This document shows positions 1 to 10,739 of a stretch of DNA of 64,000 nucleotides, in pieces (position 1 is the first letter of the stretch; the number at the start of each line of letters is the position of its first letter). Position numbers and translations under genes: made by a program. Below the pieces are notes generated by a model, which saw only the letters and a program-made list of their open reading frames with translations, searched no databases and was not told the DNA's origin. The stretch covers positions 6,891,501-6,955,500 of the forward strand of contig NC_070558.1 in the NCBI RefSeq assembly GCF_026914185.1, given 5' to 3'. Origin of the DNA: Puccinia triticina (lineage: Eukaryota; Basidiomycota; Pucciniomycetes; Pucciniales; Pucciniaceae).

Positions 1-60
1 TCTCCACTTTTACCTTTCTCTTGTCTGTCCGCTATTTTTTCCCAGGTTTTTTTTTTCCCT

Positions 61-310
61 TTGTATCTCGAATAGCGCCGCTATTCCGCTGCGCTATCCG
101 CTATTATAGCGAAATTCCGCTGCGCTGTCGCTAAAAATCAGCGGTCCATCGCTACGTGACCGCTGATTCAGCGCGCTAAAATTTACAATTTTTTCCTGGG
201 AAGTCAAAAAGCGAGTAGCGCAGCGATGTGCCCGCTACGCATAGCAAGTAGTGCAGCGAGGCCAAAAATCGCTGCGCTACCCGCTTCGCTGCGCTATACG
301 CAGCGCAGGG
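61..310. repeat. GCAGCG-type palindromic array
   Basis: Repeated copies of the motif CCGCTGCGCTA and its complement TAGCGCAGCGG alternate through this stretch. The same motif family returns at 57590-58040. The beginning of the neighbouring ORF is translated from this array and is therefore probably not real protein. Confidence 0.7.
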
Positions 311-756
311 GATATACCGTTGAAAGTACTGTGTCACCTCTTTCTCATTATAAACGGCCCGATGGGATCAAGAGAGAAAAATGCCAGTTTGAGGATAGTG
401 AATTCCGTCGCCAAAAGCACAAGTTGCTTGAGAAAGCAACCAAGGACGCCGACCAAAGGATCACCGCGGCAAACCGACTGAACGAAATTCAAGAGCGGCT
501 TGCTGCGGTTGAAGAGCAGAACTCTGAGCTCAGGGTGATGTTACAGGACATCACGTCTGCTGATGAAGGACTTCGGGAATATCTATGTGCACGCAGGAAA
601 GAAATATTGGGCAAAATCAGAAACCCTCTGCCCTTGGCCTCGACCTCTGCAAGTCAGTCGACGGAACCTCAAATGCAATCGGGCCGTACTGAAGACAATG
701 ATACCTCGGTCACTCCATCACAAGGAAAACAAGCGTCTACTTCAATCAGTTCTTAG
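226..756 (+). CDS. Coiled-coil fragment, possible Harbinger partner protein (C-terminal part)
   Basis: The first 35 or so residues come from the GCAGCG array and are doubtful. From about residue 45 the frame encodes a charged, heptad-like helix rich in K, E, Q and R, then a Ser/Thr/Gln-rich tail. This resembles the C-terminal half of the accessory protein that Harbinger elements carry beside their transposase. It ends about 250 bp from, and converges on, the transposase relic at 1006-4931, the same convergent layout as the better preserved pair at 25560-28976. The N-terminal part, including any Myb/SANT-like domain, is missing or outside the window. Function is inferred from position and composition only. 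Confidence 0.35.
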   Translation: MCPLRIASSAARPKIAALPASLRYTQRRGYTVESTVSPLSHYKRPDGIKREKCQFEDSEFRRQKHKLLEKATKDADQRITAANRLNEIQERLAAVEEQNSELRVMLQDITSADEGLREYLCARRKEILGKIRNPLPLASTSASQSTEPQMQSGRTEDNDTSVTPSQGKQASTSISS

Positions 757-1287
757 TAAGAAACCTCTCCAAACTCCCTTTGCAAGGGTAGTATTGATCC
801 ACTTTCTCCTTTGGCCAGACGTAACCTGCACATCAACCCCAATCTCATTTGATTTTTTTTGCTGGTATCATTGTGTTGTTTTGTCTCACTCTGACTTCTC
901 ATCTTGCAATGCTAAGGCTCTTGATTGTTTATTTTATTTCAGTCACTAGTATTTTATTATGAGAAAAACAAAGGAAAAACAATTTAAATATGAATCTGAG
1001 TTGCTTTAAGTGTCTTCTTCAGAATCAGAGTCGCAGAACTCATCGCAGTTGAACTTGTATTTGCTCGGTTCTTCAGATCTACCACTTAGACTCCAAGCAT
1101 GAGCAATAAGGTCCCTGATGAGGTTGTCATGGATTGTCAGGGACTTCATTTCAATCGTGCGGATCAGTTGTTGACGGAGGGGTATTGGTGTAGCTTGAGG
1201 GGGAATAAGTCGGAAAGAGGCATCAGGCTCATATGGCCTATTCAAACATCATGTCAGCAGTGGGCAGATACATTATCCAAAATTCAG

Positions 1288-1631
1288 CATTTTTGGTTTG
1301 TAAATTTCAATTTTGCACACAAAGGTTCAAGTTATCAGCAATATTTAAAGATCAGGGCTTTGTAACACCATTATCTTCAATTTGTGCCAAAAATATCACA
1401 TTTTTATCGAGTAATTTTCTCCTAATCATTGATTACGCAAAAGATTTTTAGTTTTAGTTACAGATAACTGAAAATCTGTTGTGTAATCAATGATTAGAAG
1501 AAAATGACTCAACAAACATGGGATTTTTTTTGTTGAGATTCAAGATAATAGTGTTACAAAGCCCTGATCTTTGAATCCTGCTGATAACTTGAACCTTTGT
1601 GTGCAAAATTCAAATTTACAAACCAAAAATG
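1288..1631. mobile_element. Foldback MITE inside the Harbinger-1 transposase
   Basis: The two halves are inverted copies of each other: an arm starting CATTTTTGGTTTGTAAATTT, running through a GATCAGGGCTTTGTAACAC segment, with a second inner inverted pair (TAATCATTGATTAC) around 1410-1490. The whole 344 bp can fold into one long hairpin. It has no coding capacity. It separates the catalytic part of the transposase from its C-terminal tail. No target duplication was clear. Confidence 0.8.
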
Positions 1632-2377
1632 TGGAATTCCACCGCTGATCATGTTGTGCAGAATTATGCACGTGTTCATGATGTCGGCAATGTTGCCCAG
1701 ATACCATTGGAGAGCTGGCCTTGTGAGGATTTTCCATCTAGCCTTTAAGATTCCGAATGCTTGTTCAACATCCTTCCAAGCAGATTCCTGACATTTGGTA
1801 TAGTATTTTGTTGCTTGATCTTGTGCCGCCAACCCTTTTGACTCAATCAGAGTCGCCCAGCTGGGATAAATCGCATCGACTAGATAGTAGGCATTCTTGT
1901 ATACATGTCCTTGAACCTCAAACTCAACATTCCAGGATGTGCCCGCCAGCAAAGCTTGGAAAAGCGGAGAGCAATCGAGTACATTAATATCATTCAGTGC
2001 GCCCGGGGTTCCAAAGAAAGAATGCCAGATCCACGTGTCTTTGGTTGCAACTACCTCCAAAACAAGCGTGGGGGTCTTCTCTTTTCCTTTAAACTGCCCA
2101 GCATGTGCGGTTGGACAGTTCTTCCAACCCCAATGCATGCAATCAAGGATCCCGAGGCATCCTGGAAAGCCTCATGCAGCATTTTGACTCAAAATTCTTT
2201 TGAGATCCTCTCGAGTTGGGCTTTGCAGATAGGTTGAACCGTAAAGTTTGATGATCACACCACAGAAGAAGGAGATGTTTTTCCAAGCCGTTGTTTTGCC
2301 AAGGCAGCAATATTCATTGTTTGCATCAAAGGGAATCCCATAGCCTAACTGTCGGAGGGCAGCAGTCAATTTCTGTT

Positions 2378-2552
2378 TGTTAGTATTCATGTATTCTAGC
2401 TCTCAGTTTTTTTTCACCAGTCTAAATTAGAATAGCTTTATATTGTTTTTACCTGTTTTTTAGCATATTGTTTTTACTATTTATAGCCTGAGTTTGTAGA
2501 TCCAGAAATACAAACTCATTGAGTCTTTCCCTCTTTCATTCATCCATTAACA
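2378..2552 (+). repeat. 5' LTR of the short retroelement
   Basis: 175 bp, TGTTAG...TTAACA, nearly identical to the 3' copy at 4311-4485. Confidence 0.92.
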
Positions 2553-2567
2553 GATTTACAGTCTTGC
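2553..2567 (+). promoter_or_regulatory. Putative primer-binding site, half-tRNA-Tyr type
   Basis: The 15 bases directly after the 5' LTR, GATTTACAGTCTTGC, are the exact complement of the anticodon stem-loop of yeast tRNA-Tyr as I recall it (GCAAGACTGTAAATC). Priming from an internal tRNA fragment rather than the 3' CCA end is known for Drosophila copia and yeast Ty5, which use initiator Met. Use of tRNA-Tyr here is inferred from complementarity and position. Confidence 0.6.
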
Positions 2568-4310
2568 TTCTCTGACAGAAGCTATCTTTTAAATAATGGT
2601 CCTTTGTTGGCCGGATATCGTTCTTCTTCATTTTAGCTGAAGGCCCTTTGTTGGCTGCATATCATCCTTCTTAGATATTTCATGGTCCTTTGTGAACCTC
2701 ATACATTCATCTTCATATCGTAATGGTCCTTTGTTGACCCTCTTACATAGTTCATGGTCCTTTGTTGGTTAACATACTATTTGGTTTACTCTTTGACTCA
2801 TTCATGGTGTCATTAGCATTTAGATTACTGTACCAATTTCATTATCAGAACATCCACCATTTCTCATTACAGTCTCTTACATAGTCGACCAAATTTCTTA
2901 CTGGCATTATCGGAACATCCAACCGTTATATTGTCTCCGGAACACGCACCAATATCTTCTTTCCACCTTGGTCGTTTGAATTACGAAGGCAATCACATCA
3001 GACTAGCAACAAGCAGCCCACCACATCCAGCAATGACGGTATATCATATCACCCGTCTTGATCATCTGCCTTGGATTCCTACGGGGTGTACGATCTGCCT
3101 TGAATTCCTACGGGGTGTACAATCAAATCATCTTCATCGCGATCTCTTGAGCTCTCAAACCCCTTGTTAGCCGTCCAAATGTGGACTCATTGTTGTCTTG
3201 GATTAGGCTTGTTGCTGGATTATTGGACTTGTTGTTGTTGGATTGGAGTCTATTATTGAACTCTTCATCATCAAAGTGGATCCTCTTTGTTGTAATGGAC
3301 TGTGTCATCTCCTCTTGACCTTGACCCGTTTGGTCCGAGAACTTGTTGTCTTTGGTCCCTGACCATGCCCTCATCAACTCTACTGCATTCAATGTCAATC
3401 TCTTGGATCACTCTTGAACATCACCCCCGGTTTCCGTCTTATTGTCTGGGCCGAGCCTCTTACAACCAATTACATTCACTCACTCTCTCACCAATCTGTA
3501 CAGGCTTGATTGTTGGAATCTCTCTCTGGTCGTCGTTATAATCCTTTTGTTGTTGGATTCAACCACTATATTGCCAGTACTTCCCATGCTCGCCTGGATC
3601 ATCCTCCAGTCGTGGTACAGCACACCAACCAGCACACCAACCGCCCACTTCTTTTCACATTTGCTTCATTGCCGTTACTGAATCACCCGCGCGTCTTCTT
3701 GCCGCCTCTGAAAGGTTGTCAATCACATTTGAACTCGTCAAGCACTCCTGGTTCCCCTTGATTGGATAGGATTAGACGCAGTTTTTAATTGACTGGCTTC
3801 ATAGTTACCTCTCTTTCGTGGTCGGACCATTTCTCTGATCTTGGAACCTGCTTGTTGGTCATTGGAACGGATTCTCCTTGCTGCCACATCAGCTGTGATC
3901 AATGATTGATGAAATCAACAGTATAGCAACCTTGTTGCCGCTGAACTTCGGAAGCATGCTCGCCGTCGCCAAAGCATCTTTGTCTCTATAGAAGCCTCCC
4001 GGTCTCAACTGATTTTCCCCAGCTCAGCTCAATTTTGCTCAAAAATTGATATCATTTATGTGAACGCAATTTCTGACATGCTAAATTGGATCCCTTTGTT
4101 CCCGAAGCAACTTGGCTCGGTCTCCTGAATCCATCCACTCAAACTTTCTTCATCAACCCTGTATCACATCATGACCCTCATCTCATCTTGAACTCAACAC
4201 TATCAGCATTGCTGACTTTCATGTTATTATTGAAGACAATTATCTACCTCTTCATATCTTAAATTTATATCTATATGTATCTCTTCTAAAAAACAGTTCG
4301 CTAGGGGGGG

Positions 4311-4485
4311 TGTTAGTATTCATGTATTCTAGCTCTCAGTTTTTTTTCACCAGTCTAAATTAGAATAGCTTTATATTGTTTTTACCTGTTTTGTAGCATA
4401 TTGTTTTTACTATTTATAGCCTGAGTTTGTAGATCCAGAAATACAAACTCATCAAGTCTTTCCCTCTTTCATTCATCCATTAACA
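4311..4485 (+). repeat. 3' LTR of the short retroelement
   Basis: 175 bp, preceded by a G-rich purine tract and followed by the CTGTT target duplication. Confidence 0.92.
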
Positions 4486-6310
4486 CTGTTCCGGGCTGAG
4501 TCCAAGCTTCCCGGTACAGTCTGGTTTCTGGACAAAGTATGGGTAGTTCGAGGTCAGGTTGAGAAGAATGTGCCTGAAAACTTCCTTGTCCAGCCAAAAA
4601 CGTCAAGAAAACTCCTTTTTGCTATACCTAGCATTTTGATGATGATCATTTTATTGGGTTACATCCAGCGAACACAGGACCATTGATCATACCTGGCATT
4701 GTCATTAATGTAATCAGCCATTAGCTGGTTGTGGAGATTGTATTGGTCACAGTCAATGTTTGGTCTTTGTCTTTTAGTATCTTCTAGTTCTGAATCTTCT
4801 TCATTGGAGTCGGAATCAAGTTCATTGATGAGAGTTTTCACTCTTTCTTTGTCTTCAAGAAGATCTTGAATCATTTGGCAACCAAGGCGGAGATGGTGTT
4901 GTATTATTGATCTTTCTTTGATATTGTCCATGGAGGTAGGGAGCCAATGTGTTTTATTGATGAGGATGCAAGTGTTAGACTAGACTAAGCCCTTTTAATC
5001 CCAGAGATCATCTGAACCAATGCAGTTGAGCATGTGGATTATGTAAGCTCTTGATGAGGAGAGCTCCACTGTGCAAGGGTGAAGGCAAGGGGGCGAGGCT
5101 GAGGCCTTGGGAGGACTTCTGGAACCAAGTTTTCCTTTGATTGCGCAATCCTAGCTCAGGAGAGATGGAGGGAGCATCTCTGTGTTAGACTATGTACAAG
5201 CTGGGAAGAAGGATAGAGAAGAGGAAACTGGGTAGACTCACCTAGCTCAGGAGAGATGGAGGGAGCATCTCTACTGAGCTAGGAGGGGTGGGGAAATGTT
5301 TGGACTAAATATGGGATTGTTTTGGATCCTGTGATCCATCTTGTGACACCCCAAAGGTGGGGGGTTACATTCTCCCCTCCTATAAAAAAAAGGGAAGAAT
5401 AGGATGTTGTGCAAAAATATGGGAGGAGGATGGAGAGGGGGTGGGAAACCTAAGGACAAGTAAAGGCATGGAGAGATAACAGGATATGAGGGAGAATGAG
5501 TGGGGATAGACTGGGGAGAGAATGTGGTTATGGATCTGGGTATGGGTCTTGATACGTTCAGGGTTGGGTATGAAGGGGAAGATGTTGGGACAAAGGTTGC
5601 AGTGTGGGTGTGTCAGAGTGTTACTGGGAGTTGATGTTGACTTGGTAGTCTTGACTACCATACTTGAGGTCCAGTACTACCATACTTGAGGTCCAGTTCA
5701 GCCTCAAACGCATCCCATGCTTCATCCATGGCCTTCAGGTATTCCTTGTCCTCAGAGTCAGGGTATGCTTGAGGAGGAGACTGGGGGAATGGACTTGAAG
5801 GAGGTGGGGGTAATGTTTGGATGGGAGAAGCCAGGGACTTGGCAATCTTGTTGGTGGAGATGATGGTGTTGATCTTGGGCGAGCTTGATGGGGCAGGCGA
5901 GGAGGTAGGCGGCAAGGGCTTTGAGGGTGTTGAATATATTAGGAGAGCCTTGGATGAGGAAGAGGGGGCGGGGAATGAGTCTGAGGATGAGTGGGCCGCT
6001 GGTGCGTGCAAGCTGGCAGGTGGCGGAGGAGACGAGGGCGGTGAGAAGACAGCTGAGTGGGGCGGCAAAGCAGATTGGGTAGATGGCCCCAAAGAGGATG
6101 TTGAGCAGGGCGGTTCCCGGGGCGGAGAGGTCCTGCTTGCTCTGGATGAGCTCGAGTGAGGTGGGCAGGGCGTTTTCTGTTGAGTTATACTCAGGTTTTG
6201 TTTTCCTATTTTATCTGCTTTTTACATTTCACTCATATCTCTACATTTCACACTCATGTTACATGTTGTATGTAGTCTACCTGAGGCAGCAGGCGTGGAA
6301 GGACTCCTTT

Positions 6311-6503
6311 CATTATCCTTCCACAAACCTTGAACACCGCCCGCATTGTGCCTGCTGTTCTCAGGTAGGTTCCAGTCTTCTCACTTTTCTTTCTGCTTGT
6401 TCTCTTTCTTCTCCTGTCTTTCTCATGCTCCAGTCTAACATGTAATTCATATTATCTTTCCACAAACCTCGAACACCGCCCGCATTGTGCCTGCTGTTCT
6501 CAG
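6311..6503. repeat. Short tandem duplication inside LTR element A
   Basis: A block of about 53 bp beginning ATTATCYTTCCACAAACCT and ending CTGCTGTTCTCAG occurs at 6311-6363 and 6451-6503 with about two mismatches; 87 bp of unrelated sequence lie between. Confidence 0.85.
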
Positions 6504-6562
6504 CTCTCTGCCCGCTCTCGCTCATCATGTTCAGGGATAGAGTTGATGGCGGGTAGCTTGCT

Positions 6563-7303
6563 TTAGAGGTGGCCGAGATTGGCTCTTGGAAGGCGGAGGG
6601 GGAGTTCTGGGGGGTAGGAGGGTGTGTGCTTTCTTTGACTGGGGACGTGGTTGACGGCGCGGGTCGCGGAGAGGGCTTGTTTGGAGAGGTTGGAGGCAAG
6701 TTGGGTGAGGGAGCGGAACACAGCGGAGGGGATGAAGAGCAACACAAATCTGGTGATGCCGGGGAGATCGATGGCGTAGGCGGCGCAGGCAAGCGCGGCG
6801 AGCAGACAGTCGAGGGTACCGTCCCAAGGCTGGTTGGCCCTGGACAGGTACGGTTGGGCGGCGAAGGCAAACGGGAGGCGGTGATGGGGACAGACGGGCT
6901 CGAGGATGGCCTTCTTGCTGTCGCGGGTGCCCGTGCTGGGCGTAGAGCTGGTGGCGGCGAGGGCGCTGGGCAAGTTGGGGAAGGGTCGGCCGTGGCGAAG
7001 CTGCGGAGCCATGGGGGATGGGATGTGGAGCCGCTGGGGGGAAGGGGTGGTTTTAAGGCAGTGTTTGGTTGGTGAGAGGGGGAGCGTGTCGAAGCTGGGC
7101 GGGAAGGCGAACCAGATCGCGGAGATGGCGTCAATGACTATGTTGAGGGGGGCGGTACCTGGGACGGAGAAGGCCCTCCTGGAGAGGAAGAGCAGGGGGG
7201 TGGTGGGTGCGAGGCACTGCAGGAAAGGCCTGGGGGCCTTGCGGCCGGGGTCTTGGATTTGAGGGGTTCTGAGCAGTGGGTGGTGGAGGGCATTGAGGAG
7301 CAA
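6563..7303 (-). CDS. Unrecognised Pro/Ser-rich ORF antisense to LTR element A
   Basis: A 246-codon open frame on the minus strand, opposite to the presumed transcription of the LTR element. It has hydrophobic patches (for example APLNIVIDAISAIWFAFP and ITRFVLLFIPSAVF) between Pro/Ser-rich parts. A diverged second copy of the patch (PGTALLNILFGAIYPICFA) is readable on the minus strand at about 5850-6160, so the interior seems to hold a tandem duplication. I do not recognise the family. It could be a captured host gene fragment or composition-driven open frame. The reported start is not an obvious ATG. Confidence 0.25.
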   Translation of the reverse strand: MLLNALHHPLLRTPQIQDPGRKAPRPFLQCLAPTTPLLFLSRRAFSVPGTAPLNIVIDAISAIWFAFPPSFDTLPLSPTKHCLKTTPSPQRLHIPSPMAPQLRHGRPFPNLPSALAATSSTPSTGTRDSKKAILEPVCPHHRLPFAFAAQPYLSRANQPWDGTLDCLLAALACAAYAIDLPGITRFVLLFIPSAVFRSLTQLASNLSKQALSATRAVNHVPSQRKHTPSYPPELPLRLPRANLGHL

Positions 7304-8149
7304 GGCGAGGGTGGTGACGCGGCCGGTGGCTTCAGCCGGATAGGCGACCGCTTGGGAGTATCCAAGGTGGGGACCAAGTATTGAGCCGAGAGTTTGAGCG
7401 AGTGCGCTGCTTCTTTGGAGATTAGGGGCTCAAGACCCGGATCAATTGAATATCGGAATGCTCCGCCCAGGGGAGTGGAGGGGACAAGGAAGGCCCACCC
7501 GGACGTCGTTTTAGCTAATAGGAGGTGCACGCTCTCCTCTAGATGTCTGATCCGCGCCTCGTGTCTTCCAGGGGCAAGGAATTGGCCAGCGGGTCGACCG
7601 GAATGTAGAGCGGGGAAGATGGACATGGCTGGCCAGTGGGGATGAGGTGGGTCGGCCGGGATGAACCAAAGCGGGTGGATAACACGCGAGCGGCGGGTGG
7701 ATGGAGGGGCGGAGCAAAAGGAGAAAGGTCGGAGGGGCCTTTCGGCGGTTGCGAGGTTTGAGGACAAGGGGCCTTATGGGCCAGTTGCAAGGTTCGAGGA
7801 CGAGGGGCTTTATGGGCCAGTTGCGAGGTTTGAGGGCGAGGACAGGCGGAGCTTCCTTTGGAAGGTGGCCACGAGGTTGGTTCAAGAAAAAAAAAGTGTA
7901 AGCTCTCAATGAGGAGAGCTCCACTGTGCAAGGGTGAAGGCGAGGGGACGAGGCTGAGGCCTTGGGAGGACTTCTGGAACCAAGGTTTCCTTTGATTGCG
8001 CAATCCTAGCTCAGGAGAGATGGAGGGAGCATCTCTGTGTTAGACTATGTACAAGCTGGGAGGAAAGGAAAGAGAAGAGGAAACTGGGCAGACTCACCTA
8101 GCTCAGGAGAGATGGAGGGAGCATCTCTACTGAGCTAGGAGGGGTACCC

Positions 8150-8590
8150 AAAAATGACAAAAATTCAGTTAGAGATGGCGTTCGGGTACCCGGTACCGCC
8201 TGGCGGGTGCGGCGGGTGCCTGTGGGGTACCCGCCACACCACTATTTGTTATAACCTGGCTACTAGATAGGTGCGCAAAGCCTGTTATACAGACTATCTA
8301 GTAGCCAATTCCGGATTCCCGCCAGCTCCCCGTGCTTCTGTTACATTGCGACCAAATTTACATGTTGTCCAACTCCAACCAACTCAAGGTGCGACTCGAA
8401 CCCCCAACCTGCCGTGATACGCGCCACAGTTGTACTGTTGGATTACGTGCAATCCAACAGTATGGCCGCCGCGCACTGGACTTGTACAACAGCGGTGCTA
8501 TGAACGCTCCCTCGGAGGTATGCGCCTGGTGAAAATTGACCAACATCCCGAGCGGCGAGATAACCGCCATCACCTGCCGTCACCCGCTGT
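8150..8590 (+). repeat. Left inverted end repeat of the KDZ element
   Basis: Starts with a GGTACC-rich module (about 8185-8250), then a hairpin GGCTACTAGATAG/CTATCTAGTAGCC, a B-box-like GGGTTCGAGTC (minus strand), a 12-bp hairpin around ACGTGC and a CGCTCCCTCGGAGG block. Inverted copy at 19340-19765. It probably holds the promoter of the HMG-like gene. Confidence 0.8.
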
Positions 8591-8648
8591 TGCCTGACTT
8601 CAACTCATTAAACCACCCCTGTATGTGTACCTGCAACTCTTTGATCCA

Positions 8649-10308
8649 ATGCCTATTCCTTCTGAACCACCGCTAGCAGGCGTAGGGAAAACAGCTTCCA
8701 GGAAGTCAGCCAAAAAATGCAAGTATGAATCCGAGGATCCCAATAACCCTCGATATCCAATCCCAATTGAAACTCTTCAGAAGATGTCAGAAACACAGCT
8801 TTGCAAGGTTGCCCAAGAGAACTCGAAGTCGTCCATGTCCTCGGCTGACCAAGTTGCATTCATGGAGCTCTCTCATGAGCAGGAGATGGCAATGATTCTC
8901 AAAGCAATCGAGTTGCATGTCTCTATGCCCATGGTCTGGGCAGTACTGTAAGTCAAATTCTACTCTCTTATCCACCGGAGACACAGCAAGCTTAGAAGTT
9001 TTCTTGCTGCAGGGGTCGACGTGTTGCCATTCGTGAAGCCAACTGCTGGAACCGATTCCTGCAGACGGACAAAGCCCGCAAGATCTTCCAAACTAGTAAG
9101 CAGGACTGCCTCCCTCCTTCTCCCGAGTCCAAACTAACCTCAATACTCCTGCCAGGCAGGCAGGGCGTCAAAAACAAACAAGTAATGAAGAAACTCTCGG
9201 CGGCCTATAAGCAGTTGACAGCGGAGGAGAAGGCGGCACTTACCAAAGACCTTGATGATGAGAGCAACTACAAGAGTGATGACAATGATGATGATGCTGA
9301 TGACAATGATGACGACGCAGGGAATGAGGATCTGGAAGATTCGAGTCTCCGACCCAAGCGCCCACTCCCTTCTTGTCGTCGCAGAGGTGATGAGCTGACG
9401 GCGGCCAATTTGGCTATGGATGAAGTCACTGACGAAGACAAAGATACTCCCAAGAACGCACCCCCTGTCAAAGGAGCAAAAAGTTCTACCGGAGTCATCC
9501 GCGGTACGGTCTCCAACTTGGCTCGGAAAAATCAAGTCGATCTCACCATGAACAGATGGGCACGCGAGGTGGGGCTGGCTACACCTTACCTCGTCCTCTG
9601 ACCTCCTCTCCCACAACTTACATGTATTTTTTCTTTTTTGATTGTGTCAGGCAGCAAATCTCTCCGCAACATGCTGTTGCGAGGTTGTCATCTTTGCGGT
9701 ATCAAAGCACTTATCCAACCACTGCTTCCACACCAACCAATGTACCCCTGGTGCTTTCAAACCAAACAGCGAGATATCACAAATGGATGGTAATAACCAG
9801 TACTCGGCCCGACTCCAGGCACTTGTCACCGGTAACTCAGTAGGTCAGATTGCTGTTGGGGAGAAGATTCCGGGCGCATCCAGTAAGCACAGGAAATTCC
9901 AAGCCATCCTGCAATCAATCCACCCCTGATGATACTGATGATTACCACCTGTCTGCCACTGACATTGCCTGACCCTGCTAGAAAAAAAATTGAAACAGAT
10001 CCGCTCAGAATTATGTACAGAGCTTGCTCAGTTCATTGGTGGGTCACTTCGCTGGTTTGAAACTTGAACTGAACCTTTCAACTGGTAGCTAAAGTTTTCA
10101 ACTTTCAGCTCGCGAGACAAACAATATCATAACCTCCTGGCCTTGGGCGTCCAATGAGACGCGGCTGCGGGAAGCGAAGTTCCAACTTGAGCTTGCTCCA
10201 GAAGCCCGCTCCGAAATAGACTGGCTACGGACCGACAACAAGCGAGTCAAGAAGGACCATCTCTCCATGCTCCTGCTTGATCTCAAGAACGGTCACATCA
10301 TTCTTTGA
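8649..10308 (+). CDS. HMG-box-like protein, six-exon gene carried by the KDZ element
   Basis: Exons 8649-8947, 9013-9095, 9156-9568, 9651-9882, 10009-10038 and 10109-10308 join without a stop into 418 residues, each intron with GT and AG ends. I chose the ATG at 8649 as the first in frame. The protein has a basic, Lys-rich N-terminus (KSAKKCKYE), a segment NCWNRFLQTDKARKIF followed by a basic helix ending SAAYKQLTAEEKAAL that looks like an HMG-box core, a long Asp-rich stretch, and a C-terminal helix (DWLRTDNKRVKKDHL). HMG-box proteins bend DNA; similar proteins are, to my recollection, expanded in rust genomes. Its position just inside the left end repeat, mirroring the transposase, suggests it is a cargo or helper gene of the transposon. 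Function is inference. Confidence 0.6.
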
Positions 10309-10739
10309 CAAATTATGACTCCGAGCGTGGTGCCAACATCATCAGCATCACAGGCAAACTGTCCGGCCCAACCATCCTCTTCCATGATCAACACCCAATC
10401 CAGCAGTGGTGCCAATGGAGGCAATCATGATGGGGATGATGACTGACTCAAGTGTCATCAATTTGTGATGTTTTTTTAACTTACCCCACCATTTTTTTTT
10501 TTGTACTTGGTCACTCCCTCTTGTCCCCCTCCTCCAAGACCAAGCCTAGCAATATCCATCTGTTTCTGAATCCCTTGGGCTTGATACAAAAGTATGCTTG
10601 TTCTAACACTTTGTGTTAACCAACTTGTGCATGTACCTGGCTTCAGCAAAGGAGGGCCTATCAATTTTAGAGGAAGATTTTTAGCTGTTCTTTAACAATA
10701 TAAATTGATTTGGTTTCTTACTTCCTTAGAATGGAGAGC

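Larger units (their letters stand above)
2378..4485 (+). mobile_element. Short non-autonomous LTR retroelement nested in Harbinger-1
   Basis: Two near-identical 175-bp direct repeats (2378-2552 and 4311-4485) begin TGTTAGTATTC and end CATTAACA. The 5 bp on either side are identical (CTGTT at 2373-2377 and 4486-4490), a target duplication. A purine tract (AGGGGGGG) abuts the 3' LTR. The 1.76-kb interior has no long ORF, only loose repeats of the motif GGTCCTTTGTTG between 2600 and 2790. Removing the element and one CTGTT rejoins the transposase frame through the residues LSPEQKLTAALRQLGYG. It must have moved using proteins from another element. Confidence 0.92.
1006..4931 (-). pseudogene. PIF/Harbinger transposase relic (Harbinger-1), split by two insertions
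   Basis: Read on the minus strand in three pieces. The N-terminal part (4931-4490) has an acidic start and a segment ending LHNQLMADYINDNARYD, then FWLDKEVFRHILLNL; an intron or frame break lies near 4600-4660. The reading continues at 2373 after the LTR element and reaches GFPGCLGILDCMHW, the DDE-domain signature of Harbinger nucleases, then ALNDINVLD, YYLVDAIYP and EQAFGILKARW. After NTCIILHNMI a foldback MITE (1288-1631) interrupts it, and a C-terminal stretch lies at 1245-1006. An in-frame TGA at 2172-2174 replaces an expected Arg codon. The element that carried it would have been a cut-and-paste DNA transposon; this copy cannot make a full protein. Confidence 0.85.
5042..8145 (+). mobile_element. 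LTR element A, 3' LTR truncated
   Basis: A 5' LTR (5042-5369, TGTAAGCTCT...GGGGTTACA) and a 3' LTR start (7897-8145) share about 245 bp at high identity, including duplicated AGCTCAGGAGAGATGGAGGG blocks. The purine tract AAGAAAAAAAAAG directly precedes the 3' LTR. The 3' LTR stops matching at 8145, where the KDZ end begins, so the KDZ insertion or a later deletion probably removed the rest. The related solo LTR at 52567-54280 supports the LTR boundaries (TGTAAG...TTTACA). Confidence 0.75.

Noticed and set aside
5655..6092. Pro/Ser-rich minus-strand ORF as a separate gene
   Set aside because: Low-complexity composition, overlapping open frames on both strands, no motif; described only within LTR element A.
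8390..8430. tRNA gene or SINE in the KDZ end repeat
   Set aside because: A B-box-like motif is present but no acceptor stem or convincing A box; hairpins do not make a cloverleaf.
9140..9616. 158-codon minus-strand ORF with hydrophobic Val/Ile runs
   Set aside because: Shadow of the Asp-rich (GAT/GAC) exon of the HMG-like gene on the other strand.
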